From Prosthecobacter vanneervenii (GTDB lineage: Bacteria; Verrucomicrobiota; Verrucomicrobiia; Verrucomicrobiales; Verrucomicrobiaceae): a stretch of DNA of 64,000 bases. Positions 8,116-16,174 of this stretch are shown piece after piece; the stretch's first letter is position 1, and each line of letters begins with the position of its first letter. The notes beneath the pieces are model-generated. The model was not told the origin of the DNA. It saw nothing but the letters and a program-made list of their open reading frames with translations, and made no database searches. The DNA lies in assembly GCF_014203095.1 (NCBI RefSeq), contig NZ_JACHIG010000010.1, positions 62,001 through 126,000 on the forward strand, given 5' to 3'. Made by a program: the position numbers and the translations under genes.

Positions 8116-8469
8116 ATGGCACTGCATGAACCGAACACGTCGCGCAAGCCGAGCCGCAACTGGCCTCTCTACTGCTGGGTTGTTGCCGTTTGTCTATGCT
8201 TTCCAGTCGTAGCAGTCGGCTGGGGCGTCGCAGTCGTAGAGGCAGTTTATGGCAACATGCAGCCAGTATTAATTGTGGCGGGCACTGCCGTGCTAAGTGT
8301 GGTAGCAGCACTCTTTGGAGGTACAACTCTTTGCATCCTGCTGAAGTCGTCCCGCAAGGTGGCTTGGAGACTTCTGGTCGTGCTGACGATCTTCGAGGTT
8401 GTCTCCATCCCGACATGCCGCCTGATCGTGAAACACGGACAAACTCAAAGAGAATCTCACGCTGCATGA
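8116..8469 (+). CDS. Small membrane protein of unknown function
   Basis: This 117-residue protein has three likely membrane helices: Tyr-Cys-Trp-Val-Val-Ala-Val-Cys-Leu-Cys near residue 18, Val-Leu-Ile-Val-Ala-Gly-Thr-Ala-Val-Leu near residue 50, and Leu-Leu-Val-Val-Leu-Thr-Ile-Phe near residue 85. The tail is basic. An in-frame ATG at 8044 would add 24 residues without hydrophobic character, so 8116 is preferred. Its TGA overlaps the ATG of the esterase gene at 8466. No family was recognised. Confidence 0.5.
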   Translation: MALHEPNTSRKPSRNWPLYCWVVAVCLCFPVVAVGWGVAVVEAVYGNMQPVLIVAGTAVLSVVAALFGGTTLCILLKSSRKVAWRLLVVLTIFEVVSIPTCRLIVKHGQTQRESHAA

Positions 8470-9338
8470 AGACTCTGGCCGTCATGAAACATCTTACTTG
8501 GATCCTACTGCTCCTCAGCCATGCATCTTTGCCTGCGGCGGAGAAGCCGCTGGTGCTATGGCCGGGCGGAGCGCCTGGGGCTCTGGGCACGGCGGCCAAG
8601 GACATTCCGACGCTGACGCCGTATGTGCCTGCCAAGGCCAGCGGCGCGGCGATGCTGCTGATCCCGGGTGGCAGCTACTCGGGGATCTACGAGGGGCAGG
8701 CGGAGCCGTTTGCGCTATGGCTGAATGAGCAGGGCATCACGGCCTTTGTGCTGCGCTACCGGCTGGGCAGCGCGGGCTACCGCTACCCGGCGCAACTGCA
8801 GGATGCAGTGGAGGCCATGCGGCAGATCCGGGGTAATGCCGACAAGTGGAAGATCGATGCCAAGCGAATCGGCGTGATGGGATTCTCCGCTGGCGGGCAT
8901 CTGACCTCCACGCTGATCAACCGGCCTGAGGACGGCGAGATCGAGGGACGCGAACAAACTGCGAGCGTGAGCGCGCGGCCTGATCTGGCGATCCTGTGCT
9001 ATCCGGTGATCAGCATGATCACCAATCCGCATGCGACTTCGCGCAAAATGCTGATCGGCGAGAAACCCAGTGAAGAGCTGGTGCGCCTGACCTCCAGTGA
9101 GCTGCAGGTACGCCCGGGTCTGCCACCGTGCTTTCTCTGGCACACGGCTGAGGACAAGCTGGTGCCGGTGCAGCACGCACAGCTGTATGCCGCCGCGCTG
9201 CATCAAAATGGCGTGCCGCATGAGCTGCACCTGTACCAGCATGGCGACCATGGGACGGGGCTGATCGGCACGAATCATCCGTGGTTTGGCGATCTGATTT
9301 ATTGGCTGAAGGCGCAGAAATGGATTCCCGAGCGGTGA
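8466..9338 (+). CDS. Secreted alpha/beta-hydrolase esterase (acetyl-xylan-esterase-like)
   Basis: This protein of about 290 residues has a signal peptide (Leu-rich core ending Leu-Pro-Ala-Ala-Glu). The fold marks are an oxyanion region Ile-Pro-Gly-Gly-Ser-Tyr, the nucleophile elbow Gly-Phe-Ser-Ala-Gly-Gly-His-Leu, an Asp in Ala-Glu-Asp-Lys-Leu-Val-Pro, and a His in Gly-Asp-His-Gly. These place it with bifunctional acetylxylan esterase/feruloyl esterase-type enzymes that remove acyl groups from polysaccharides. The ATG at 8466 overlaps the previous stop (ATGA); a second ATG at 8484 would give a tighter signal peptide and cannot be ruled out. It lies directly before the sulfatase run, which fits debranching of sulfated, acylated glycans. 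Confidence 0.85.
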   Translation: MKTLAVMKHLTWILLLLSHASLPAAEKPLVLWPGGAPGALGTAAKDIPTLTPYVPAKASGAAMLLIPGGSYSGIYEGQAEPFALWLNEQGITAFVLRYRLGSAGYRYPAQLQDAVEAMRQIRGNADKWKIDAKRIGVMGFSAGGHLTSTLINRPEDGEIEGREQTASVSARPDLAILCYPVISMITNPHATSRKMLIGEKPSEELVRLTSSELQVRPGLPPCFLWHTAEDKLVPVQHAQLYAAALHQNGVPHELHLYQHGDHGTGLIGTNHPWFGDLIYWLKAQKWIPER

Positions 9339-9386
9339 GGCAAACTCGCTGACACAAACGGGTGGAGACTGCGTTCATGCCTGCGC

Positions 9387-10856
9387 ATGAAGTTTGTCCT
9401 GACCAGTCTTTTCTATCTGACGCTCCACACTGCGGCTGTCGCTGCGGGGCCGAATTTTGTGTGGATCATCGCGGATGACATGTCGCCGGACACGGGGGCC
9501 TATGGGCTGAAGGACGTGAGCACGCCGCATCTGGACCGGCTGGCGGCGGAGGGGCGGCGCTATGCGCGGGCGTATTCGACAGCGCCGGTGTGCAGCGCCT
9601 CGCGCTCAGCTTTTATCCTGGGGTGCTATCAAACGACGACGGGGCTGCATCCGCATGACACGGAGAACCCACAGCCGCTGCCAGCGCCCTACCAGCACCT
9701 GCCGGGCATGCTGCGTGAGGCGGGCTGGTTTGTGACGAATGCGGCGGCGCCCGGCACGGTGCGCAACGGCCGCACGGTGACCAAGGCGAAGACGCACTAC
9801 AATTTTGAGCACGATCCGGCCAAAATGTACGATGGCAGCGACTGGCGGAAGCGCGCGCCGGGACAGCCGTTTTTTGCGCAGTTTCAGATCACCGAGCCAC
9901 ACCGGCCATTTCCGATTCCTGAGCAGTATGATGAGGCAAAGCTGAAGGCCATCCAGATCCCGCCGAACTACCCTGAGCATCCGCTGGTGCGGCGGGACTG
10001 GTATGCCTACCAGCGCAGCGTGGAGATGGTGGACCAGCGTGTGGGATTGATCCTGGACCAGCTGCGCGCGGAGGGAGTGCTGGAGGACACCGTCGTCATG
10101 TTTTTCGCAGATCACGGACGGCCCATGCCCTGGGGCAAGCAGTGGCTGAATGCGGAAGGGCTGCAGGTGCCGCTGATCCTGCGCGGGCCGGGAGTGACTG
10201 CGGGTGCGGTGGAGGAGCGGCTGGTGAGCCTGATCGATCTCGCGCCCTCGATGCTCCGGCTGGCGGGGCTGCCGATCCCGCCATGGATGGAGGGGAAGGC
10301 GATTCTCGGAGGGGAGTTCCCGCAGCGCAGCATGCTCTTTGCCGCACGTGACCGCTGTGGCGATGCAATGGACCGCATCCGGGCGGTGATCGAGGCGGAT
10401 GCGATCTTTGTGCGGAATTTCCACCCCGAGCTCCCGCACCTGAACTGGTCCGGCTACAAGGAGTACAGCTACCCGGGCATGCCGCTGCTGCGCGTGCTGA
10501 ACCAGGAAGGGAAACTCAATGAGCTGCAGGCCGCATGGCTGACGCCACAACGCGAGGCGCTGGAGCTTTATGACCTCAAGACCGATCTGCACAACATGGC
10601 CAAAGAACCGCAGGCGGCTGCGAAAGTGAAGGAGCTGAACGCGGCCATGGATGCGTGGATTCAGAGCAGCCACGATCAGGGCGCGCAGGGCGATCCCCAA
10701 ACTGAGCCGCCGCTGGACCAGATCCAGAAAGACAAGCGGCTGGAATACGAACGTGTGTGGAAGACACGGCTGAAAAAAGGCCAGCCCAGCGACGCCGAGC
10801 GCGTGGCCTGGTGGGAGAAGAGCTACGGGCTTTCTTCAGACCAACGCATTCCCTGA
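9387..10856 (+). CDS. Secreted sulfatase
   Basis: This 489-residue protein has a signal peptide (MKFVLTSLFY, Leu/Thr core, Ala-Ala-Gly). The first metal site is Ile-Ile-Ala-Asp-Asp-Met. The active-site signature is Cys-Ser-Ala-Ser-Arg-Ser, an accepted C-x-A-x-R formylglycine site. A second metal motif is Phe-Phe-Ala-Asp-His-Gly-Arg. The C-terminal part has the Leu-Tyr-Asp-Leu-Lys-Thr-Asp segment common to N-sulfoglucosamine-sulfohydrolase-like enzymes. It starts 48 bp after the esterase and is followed by four further sulfatases on the same strand. The substrate cannot be read from the sequence. Confidence 0.92.
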   Translation: MKFVLTSLFYLTLHTAAVAAGPNFVWIIADDMSPDTGAYGLKDVSTPHLDRLAAEGRRYARAYSTAPVCSASRSAFILGCYQTTTGLHPHDTENPQPLPAPYQHLPGMLREAGWFVTNAAAPGTVRNGRTVTKAKTHYNFEHDPAKMYDGSDWRKRAPGQPFFAQFQITEPHRPFPIPEQYDEAKLKAIQIPPNYPEHPLVRRDWYAYQRSVEMVDQRVGLILDQLRAEGVLEDTVVMFFADHGRPMPWGKQWLNAEGLQVPLILRGPGVTAGAVEERLVSLIDLAPSMLRLAGLPIPPWMEGKAILGGEFPQRSMLFAARDRCGDAMDRIRAVIEADAIFVRNFHPELPHLNWSGYKEYSYPGMPLLRVLNQEGKLNELQAAWLTPQREALELYDLKTDLHNMAKEPQAAAKVKELNAAMDAWIQSSHDQGAQGDPQTEPPLDQIQKDKRLEYERVWKTRLKKGQPSDAERVAWWEKSYGLSSDQRIP

Positions 10857-10901
10857 TCTCAGGCGGAAGATTGGCGATGGTGGCAGCGTTCGCAGAGGTT
10901 C

Positions 10902-12374
10902 ATGAAATTTGTCAGCACCCTGCTCTTTCTCGGTTTCGCAGCATCTTCGATGGCTGCTGACCAATCGCGCCCGAACATCCTCTTTCTCTTTGCCGATGAT
11001 CAGCGATGGGACACGCAGAGCTGTGCGGGGCACCCCATTGTGCAGACGCCCACGGTGGATTCTCTGGCGGCACAGGGCGTGCGCTTTAGCAATGCGCATG
11101 TGACCACGGCGGTGTGCTGGGTAAGCCGTGCGGTGGTGCTGACGGGACAGTGGGCCCGCACCCATGCGCAGCGTGATGCCATCCCCACGGTGAAGCCGGA
11201 GGCGCTGGCCACGATGTACCCCGTGCTGCTGCGCAACGCAGGCTACCGCACCGGGCACTTTGGCAAGTGGCACATGATCTCCCCGCAGGGCTTCAAGCCT
11301 GAGGCGCAGTATGACGAATACGAGGCCGTGGGGCGGAATCCGTATATCAAGACGATGCCCGACGGCAGCAAGCGGCACGAGACGGACATCGTGTGCGACA
11401 AAGGGATCGAGTTCATCAAATCGCAGCCGAAGGACAAGCCCTTCGCGCTGAACCTGTGGTTCAATGCGGCGCATGCTGAAGATAATGACCACCGGCCCGG
11501 CATCGGCCTGTACCCATGGCCGCAGTCCACCGACGGCATGTATGAGGACCGCTCCATCCCACCTGCGCGCCTGGGAGATCCGGCCATCTACGAGGCGCAT
11601 CCGCAGTTTCTCAAAGACTCGATCAACCGCGAGCGCTGGTATTGGGGCTACGACACGCCGGAGAAGTATGAGATCAACGTGCGCGCGTATTACCGCATGA
11701 TCAGCGGCATCGACAAGGCGATCGCGCGTGTGCTTGCCGCACTGAAGGAGGCCGGGCTGGCAGAAAATACCATCATCGTTTATTCTGGAGACAACGGCTA
11801 CTACCTGGGAGACCGTGGCTTTCAGGGCAAGTGGTCGCACTATGAGGAGTCCCTTCGCGTGCCGATGATCGTCTATGACCCGCGTGTGCCCAAAGAGAAG
11901 CGCGGCCGTGTGCTGGATGAGCTGGTGCTGAATGTGGACCTGCCCGCCACCTTTCTCGACTGGGCGGGTGTGAAACGGCCTGACGCGTATGAAGGCCGCA
12001 GCCTCTCCACGCTCATCGATGGCAAGGGGAGCGACAAGCCCTGGCGGGATCACTTCTTCTGCGAGCACCTGGACCTGGCGCCCACGCTGACGTGGGAGGG
12101 CATCCGTGGGCAGCGCTATGTGTATGCACGCTACTTTGACCAGCAGCCTGCCTATGAGTTTCTGCACGATCTGGAGTCTGACCGCGATCAGCTGAAAAAT
12201 TTCGCGAACGATCCCGCGCATGCGGCGGCGCTGAAGGAGATGCGTGCGCTGTGCGACGCCGAGATGAACGCGCGCGGCGGCGCGCTGCTGCCGATGGACA
12301 AGCGTGGGGCGAAGAAGTTCACACCAGCCAAGAAAGGCGCTGGCAAAAAAGCCAAGGCGGCACCCGCCAACTGA
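10902..12374 (+). CDS. Secreted sulfatase with atypical formylglycine motif
   Basis: This 490-residue protein has a signal peptide (MKFVSTLLFL, Ala-Ala-Ser-Ser-Met-Ala-Ala) and a normal sulfatase core: Leu-Phe-Ala-Asp-Asp-Gln-Arg, His-Phe-Gly-Lys-Trp-His and Tyr-Ser-Gly-Asp-Asn-Gly. The catalytic signature reads Cys-Trp-Val-Ser-Arg, with Val where Pro or Ala is the rule, so conversion of Cys to formylglycine may be altered. The tail is Lys/Ala rich. It sits 46 bp after the preceding sulfatase and 12 bp before the next signal-peptide start. Confidence 0.9.
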   Translation: MKFVSTLLFLGFAASSMAADQSRPNILFLFADDQRWDTQSCAGHPIVQTPTVDSLAAQGVRFSNAHVTTAVCWVSRAVVLTGQWARTHAQRDAIPTVKPEALATMYPVLLRNAGYRTGHFGKWHMISPQGFKPEAQYDEYEAVGRNPYIKTMPDGSKRHETDIVCDKGIEFIKSQPKDKPFALNLWFNAAHAEDNDHRPGIGLYPWPQSTDGMYEDRSIPPARLGDPAIYEAHPQFLKDSINRERWYWGYDTPEKYEINVRAYYRMISGIDKAIARVLAALKEAGLAENTIIVYSGDNGYYLGDRGFQGKWSHYEESLRVPMIVYDPRVPKEKRGRVLDELVLNVDLPATFLDWAGVKRPDAYEGRSLSTLIDGKGSDKPWRDHFFCEHLDLAPTLTWEGIRGQRYVYARYFDQQPAYEFLHDLESDRDQLKNFANDPAHAAALKEMRALCDAEMNARGGALLPMDKRGAKKFTPAKKGAGKKAKAAPAN

Positions 12375-12385
12375 TCAACAACGCC

Positions 12386-13888
12386 ATGAAGCTTCTGCCC
12401 CTCCTGCTGCTCTCGCTTTGCTTTTTGAGTTCTTCGTTCGCTGCTCCTGCAAAGCGGCCGAATTTTCTTTTCATCGTGGTGGATGACCAGTCGCCCTTTG
12501 ACTTCAAGTTTTACAATCCGAAGTCGGTGCTGCAGAGTCCGAACATAGACAGACTGGCGGCGGAGGGCATGGTGTTTGATTCCGCGCGGCACATGGGCGC
12601 GTTTGTGGGGGCGGTGTGCACGCCCTCGCGGCACATGATCATGAGCGGGCGCACGGTGTGGCATCTGCCCATCGGCCCCCTGGCGAAGGAGCACTGCCCG
12701 CCGAACCTGGAGCTGAACACGCTGGCGGCTGTGTTCAATCGCGCCGGTTATGACACCATGCGCACCTGCAAGCAGGGCAACTCGTATGAAGGCGCCAACA
12801 AGCAATTCACCGTGCGGCATGATGCCACCAAGCGCGGCGGCACCGACGAAAGCGGCAGCACCTGGCATGGGGACCGAGTGATGGACTACCTGAACGAGCG
12901 CGAGGCGAAGAAGGACACGGACCCTTTCCTCATCAACTTCGGCTTCTCGCATCCGCATGACACGCGTGATGGACGGCCTGAGCTGCTGGCGAAGTATGGT
13001 GCGACGAATCACGAAGATCCGAATACGCTGCCTGCGCTGAATGCCAAGCAACCACCCCTGCCCGTGAATTACCTGAAAGCGCACCCGTTTAACAACGGCG
13101 ATGCCAACGTGCGCGATGAAGTGGATGTCAGCGGCGTATGGCGCAATCGTGATGAAGCCACCATCCGAAATGAGATCGGCCGCGAGTTCGCGTGCAGCGA
13201 GAACATCGACATTCAGATCGGCCGCGTGCTGGAAAAGCTGAAGGCCATGGGCGAGCTGGACAACACGTATATCATTTACACGGCGGACCACGGCATCGCC
13301 ATCGGGCGGCATGGACTGCAGGGAAAGCAGAACCTTTATGAGCATACGTGGCGCGTGCCCTTCATCGTCAAAGGTCCGGGCATCAAGCCCGGCAGCCGCG
13401 TGCCGGGAAACATTTATCTTTTGGACATTGTGGCGACGCTCTGCGATCTGGCCGGAATTCCTGCACCGGAGAGCAATGAGGGACTCAGCTTCAAGCCGGT
13501 GCTGGAAGGGAAGACGAGCTCCATGCGCGATGTGATGTATGGTGTGTACTGTGGCGGCACCAAGCCTGGCATGCGCTGCGTGAAGCAGGGAGACTGGAAG
13601 CTGATCAAATACGATGTCATGAACGGCGCGGTGCATGAGACACAGCTTTTTAATCTGGCCGCGAATCCGGATGAGCTGCTCAAGGAGCACGGGAACGCCG
13701 ATCCTATGAAGACGAATCTGGCGGGAGATCCCAAGCATGCTGCCAAGCTGGCGGAGATGGAGGCACTGCTGCTGGCAGAGATGCGGCGGCTGAATGATCC
13801 GTACCGCTTTTGGAATCAGCCAGATGATGGGCTGCCACCGGTGCCTGAGCCTGCGCCGAAGGGTAAGAAGAAAAAAGGAAAACAGTGA
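12386..13888 (+). CDS. Secreted sulfatase (choline-/iduronate-sulfatase-like)
   Basis: This 500-residue protein has a clean signal peptide (MKLLPLLLLSLCFLSSSF, then Ala-Ala-Pro), a metal site Val-Val-Asp-Asp-Gln and a formylglycine site Cys-Thr-Pro-Ser-Arg. His-Asp-Thr-Arg-Asp-Gly and Thr-Ala-Asp-His-Gly form the second metal region. The last 12 residues are a run of Lys and Gly, a basic tail also seen on the neighbouring sulfatases. The frame stays open 135 bp upstream, overlapping the previous gene, but the signal peptide fixes the start at 12386. Co-transcription with the flanking sulfatases is likely from the 11-bp gap. Confidence 0.92.
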   Translation: MKLLPLLLLSLCFLSSSFAAPAKRPNFLFIVVDDQSPFDFKFYNPKSVLQSPNIDRLAAEGMVFDSARHMGAFVGAVCTPSRHMIMSGRTVWHLPIGPLAKEHCPPNLELNTLAAVFNRAGYDTMRTCKQGNSYEGANKQFTVRHDATKRGGTDESGSTWHGDRVMDYLNEREAKKDTDPFLINFGFSHPHDTRDGRPELLAKYGATNHEDPNTLPALNAKQPPLPVNYLKAHPFNNGDANVRDEVDVSGVWRNRDEATIRNEIGREFACSENIDIQIGRVLEKLKAMGELDNTYIIYTADHGIAIGRHGLQGKQNLYEHTWRVPFIVKGPGIKPGSRVPGNIYLLDIVATLCDLAGIPAPESNEGLSFKPVLEGKTSSMRDVMYGVYCGGTKPGMRCVKQGDWKLIKYDVMNGAVHETQLFNLAANPDELLKEHGNADPMKTNLAGDPKHAAKLAEMEALLLAEMRRLNDPYRFWNQPDDGLPPVPEPAPKGKKKKGKQ

Positions 13889-13891
13889 GTC

Positions 13892-14494
13892 ATGAACAAA
13901 GATTGGCCATTCACAGACGCGACCAACACGGCAGCTTTCGTCTCACGATATGTTTTGGAAGGCGAACCGATCTGTCGTGTGTATCACGATTGGGATGATG
14001 GCGCATGGCAGTTTCATCCAGATCGGGATCCTGAACAACCCGACATAAGGATTGTTTGCCTCGAACATGTGTATGAGCTCGATCCCAGCATCGGAGAACT
14101 GCACGATCTACCCTATGGCTGGAAAGCCGAGCGCTGCAATCCGCATGCTCCGTGGACAAGATCACGGCATCACCCCTATCCTGTGTTCGAAGAGAATGGC
14201 TTTTATTTGGATGACGCGACTGCGTATTCAAAGTTCTGCAATATTCCGGATGCTAAGGATCGTGAAAGTCTTCAAGCAGGACAATCAGTAAAATTAATAT
14301 TCCGTTTCGCAGACGAATGGTCAGAACGTCGAGGCAACGACTCCGAAAACATGTGGGTGGAGTTAATTGAGGTTAATAATGACTATGGCGACTATCGCGG
14401 TCGCCTCCTAAACCAACCTCTCCTTCACAGCGCCATCAATAAAGGTGACGAACTTTGGTTTCATCCCACCCACGTGTTCGCCATAGCTGACTGA
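13892..14494 (+). CDS. Hypothetical protein, DUF2185/DUF2314-like C-terminus
   Basis: This 200-residue soluble protein has no signal peptide. It is acidic and rich in Trp, His and Asp. The last 60 residues (Met-Trp-Val-Glu-Leu-Ile-Glu-Val, Gly-Arg-Leu-Leu-Asn-Gln-Pro, Gly-Asp-Glu-Leu-Trp-Phe-His) match the pattern I associate with DUF2314/DUF2185 proteins, some of which act as toxin immunity proteins; this is recall, not a search. Base composition is visibly more AT-rich than the flanking sulfatases, so it may be an insertion into the cluster. It starts 3 bp after the preceding stop codon. Confidence 0.6.
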   Translation: MNKDWPFTDATNTAAFVSRYVLEGEPICRVYHDWDDGAWQFHPDRDPEQPDIRIVCLEHVYELDPSIGELHDLPYGWKAERCNPHAPWTRSRHHPYPVFEENGFYLDDATAYSKFCNIPDAKDRESLQAGQSVKLIFRFADEWSERRGNDSENMWVELIEVNNDYGDYRGRLLNQPLLHSAINKGDELWFHPTHVFAIAD

Positions 14495-14533
14495 TCCAAC
14501 CGCAAGATTCTTTTGTGCAATCTCCTCCAACCC

Positions 14534-15880
14534 ATGAAAATCCTCGCGCTCATCCTTTCATCGTTGCTCGTTTTCGCTTCAGCATTTGCGGCCGAAGCGA
14601 AGCCCAATTTCCTCATCATCTATGCTGATGATCTCGGCTACGGCGATGTGTCCACCTACCATGCCTCGGACTGCCATACGCCGAACATCGACAAGCTGGC
14701 GGCGGAGGGCATGCTGTTTCCGAACATGAGGGCGAACTGCACGGTGTGCTCGCCTTCACGGGCGGCGCTGCTCACGGGGCGGTATCCGGACCGCGTGGGT
14801 GTGCCGGGTGTGATCCGCACAAATCCGGAAGACTCGTGGGGCTACCTCGCGCCCGGCATTCCGACCATTGGCAATGAGCTGAAGAAGGCTGGCTACCACA
14901 CGGCGGTGATCGGGAAATGGCATCTGGGGCTGGAGTCTCCGAACACGCCGAATGAGCGCGGCTTTGATCTCTTCCACGGCTTCCTCGGCGACATGATGGA
15001 CAGCTACACCACGCATCTGCGCCAGGGGCACAACTACATGCGCCGGAATGCGGAGGAGATTGATCCGAAGGGCCATGCCACGGACATTTTCGCGGACTGG
15101 GCCAAAGATTACTTCCGCGAGCGTGCGAAGGAGAAGAAGCCCTTCTTTCTCTACCTGGCTTTCAATGCGCCACACTTCCCCATCGAGCCGCCGGAGGAAT
15201 GGGTGGCGAAGGTGAAGGCGCGTGCGCCGCAGCTGGATGAGCATCGCGCACTCAATGTCGCGCTGGTGGAGCATCTGGACAACCGCGTCGGTCAGGTGCT
15301 GGCGGTGCTGAAAGAGCTGGGGCTGGAGCAAAACACTGTAGTGGCTTTCAGCTCTGACAACGGAGGATCACTGCCGCATTCGCAGAACAACGATCCCTGG
15401 CGCGATGGCAAGACGAGCCACTACGACGGCGGCCTGCGCGTGCCCTTCATCGTGCGCTGGCCAGGGCATATCAAGGCGGGATCACGCAGCGACTATACCG
15501 GCCTGAATTTTGATCTGTTCCCCACGTTCCTGGAACTCGCGGGCCTGAAGCCTTCGCCCAAGCTCGATGCGGTGAGCCTTGTGCCCATCCTCAATAGCGG
15601 CAAGCTCGACGCAGCGCAGCGTGATCTCTATTTCGTTCGCCGCGAGGGCGGCCCTGCCTATGGCGGCAGGAGCTATGAGGCGATCATTCGGGGAGAGTGG
15701 AAGCTGATGCAGAACACGCCGTACTCCCCGCTGGAGCTGTACAATCTGAAGAACGATCCGCAGGAGAAGACAAACCTGATGGGCAAGGCGCCGAAGGTTT
15801 TCAAGGAACTCTCCACCGCGCTGCGCATGCATGTGCAGATTGGGGGTGCGACGCCGTGGCAGAAGCCGGAGGCGGAGTAG
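14534..15880 (+). CDS. Secreted arylsulfatase A-like sulfatase
   Basis: This 448-residue protein has the signal peptide MKILALILSS with Ala-Phe-Ala-Ala-Glu. The first metal site is Tyr-Ala-Asp-Asp-Leu-Gly-Tyr-Gly-Asp, typical of arylsulfatase A/GALNS-type enzymes. The catalytic signature is Cys-Ser-Pro-Ser-Arg-Ala-Ala-Leu-Leu-Thr-Gly-Arg. Lys-Trp-His-Leu-Gly and Ser-Ser-Asp-Asn-Gly-Gly complete the active site. An upstream in-frame ATG at 14513 would place seven extra residues before the signal peptide, so 14534 is preferred. It is separated from the previous sulfatase by the AT-rich hypothetical gene. Confidence 0.93.
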   Translation: MKILALILSSLLVFASAFAAEAKPNFLIIYADDLGYGDVSTYHASDCHTPNIDKLAAEGMLFPNMRANCTVCSPSRAALLTGRYPDRVGVPGVIRTNPEDSWGYLAPGIPTIGNELKKAGYHTAVIGKWHLGLESPNTPNERGFDLFHGFLGDMMDSYTTHLRQGHNYMRRNAEEIDPKGHATDIFADWAKDYFRERAKEKKPFFLYLAFNAPHFPIEPPEEWVAKVKARAPQLDEHRALNVALVEHLDNRVGQVLAVLKELGLEQNTVVAFSSDNGGSLPHSQNNDPWRDGKTSHYDGGLRVPFIVRWPGHIKAGSRSDYTGLNFDLFPTFLELAGLKPSPKLDAVSLVPILNSGKLDAAQRDLYFVRREGGPAYGGRSYEAIIRGEWKLMQNTPYSPLELYNLKNDPQEKTNLMGKAPKVFKELSTALRMHVQIGGATPWQKPEAE

Positions 15881-16174
15881 TGTGTTGTGTGCGTTGCCCA
15901 ATTGCACAGGCACTGGGCCGCTATACAGCACATTCGAAAACGGATTTCCGAAAAGAGAACGCGGAGACGTTCGGCGGAGGCTGGAGGACCAGCCTCCCTA
16001 CCAGCGCTGGGCATGCGCGAGCCGTGTGCGGGCAGGGTTTGTTGTCCTTAGCAGGCCGCCATCGGAGCCCAGCGCTTTCTCACCATAGACGGCCCTCTCA
16101 ACGAAAATGTGTTTTGTGATTTGCTGTAAACTCACACAGAAGATCACGCCGTCTCGCTTCGTTCCCGAGGCTCC
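15881..16174. other. Intergenic region with a REP-like hairpin
   Basis: This 294-bp gap between two sulfatase genes contains no convincing gene. Its one clear structure is the perfect palindrome at 15976-15997, listed separately. A second CCAGCGCTGGG palindrome follows a few bases later. Confidence 0.6.
15976..15997. repeat. REP-like palindrome
   Basis: The arms GGAGGCTGG (15976-15984) and CCAGCCTCC (15989-15997) are perfectly complementary around an AGGA loop. There is no T-run after either arm, so a Rho-independent terminator is unlikely. A dispersed extragenic palindrome is the better reading. Confidence 0.55.
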
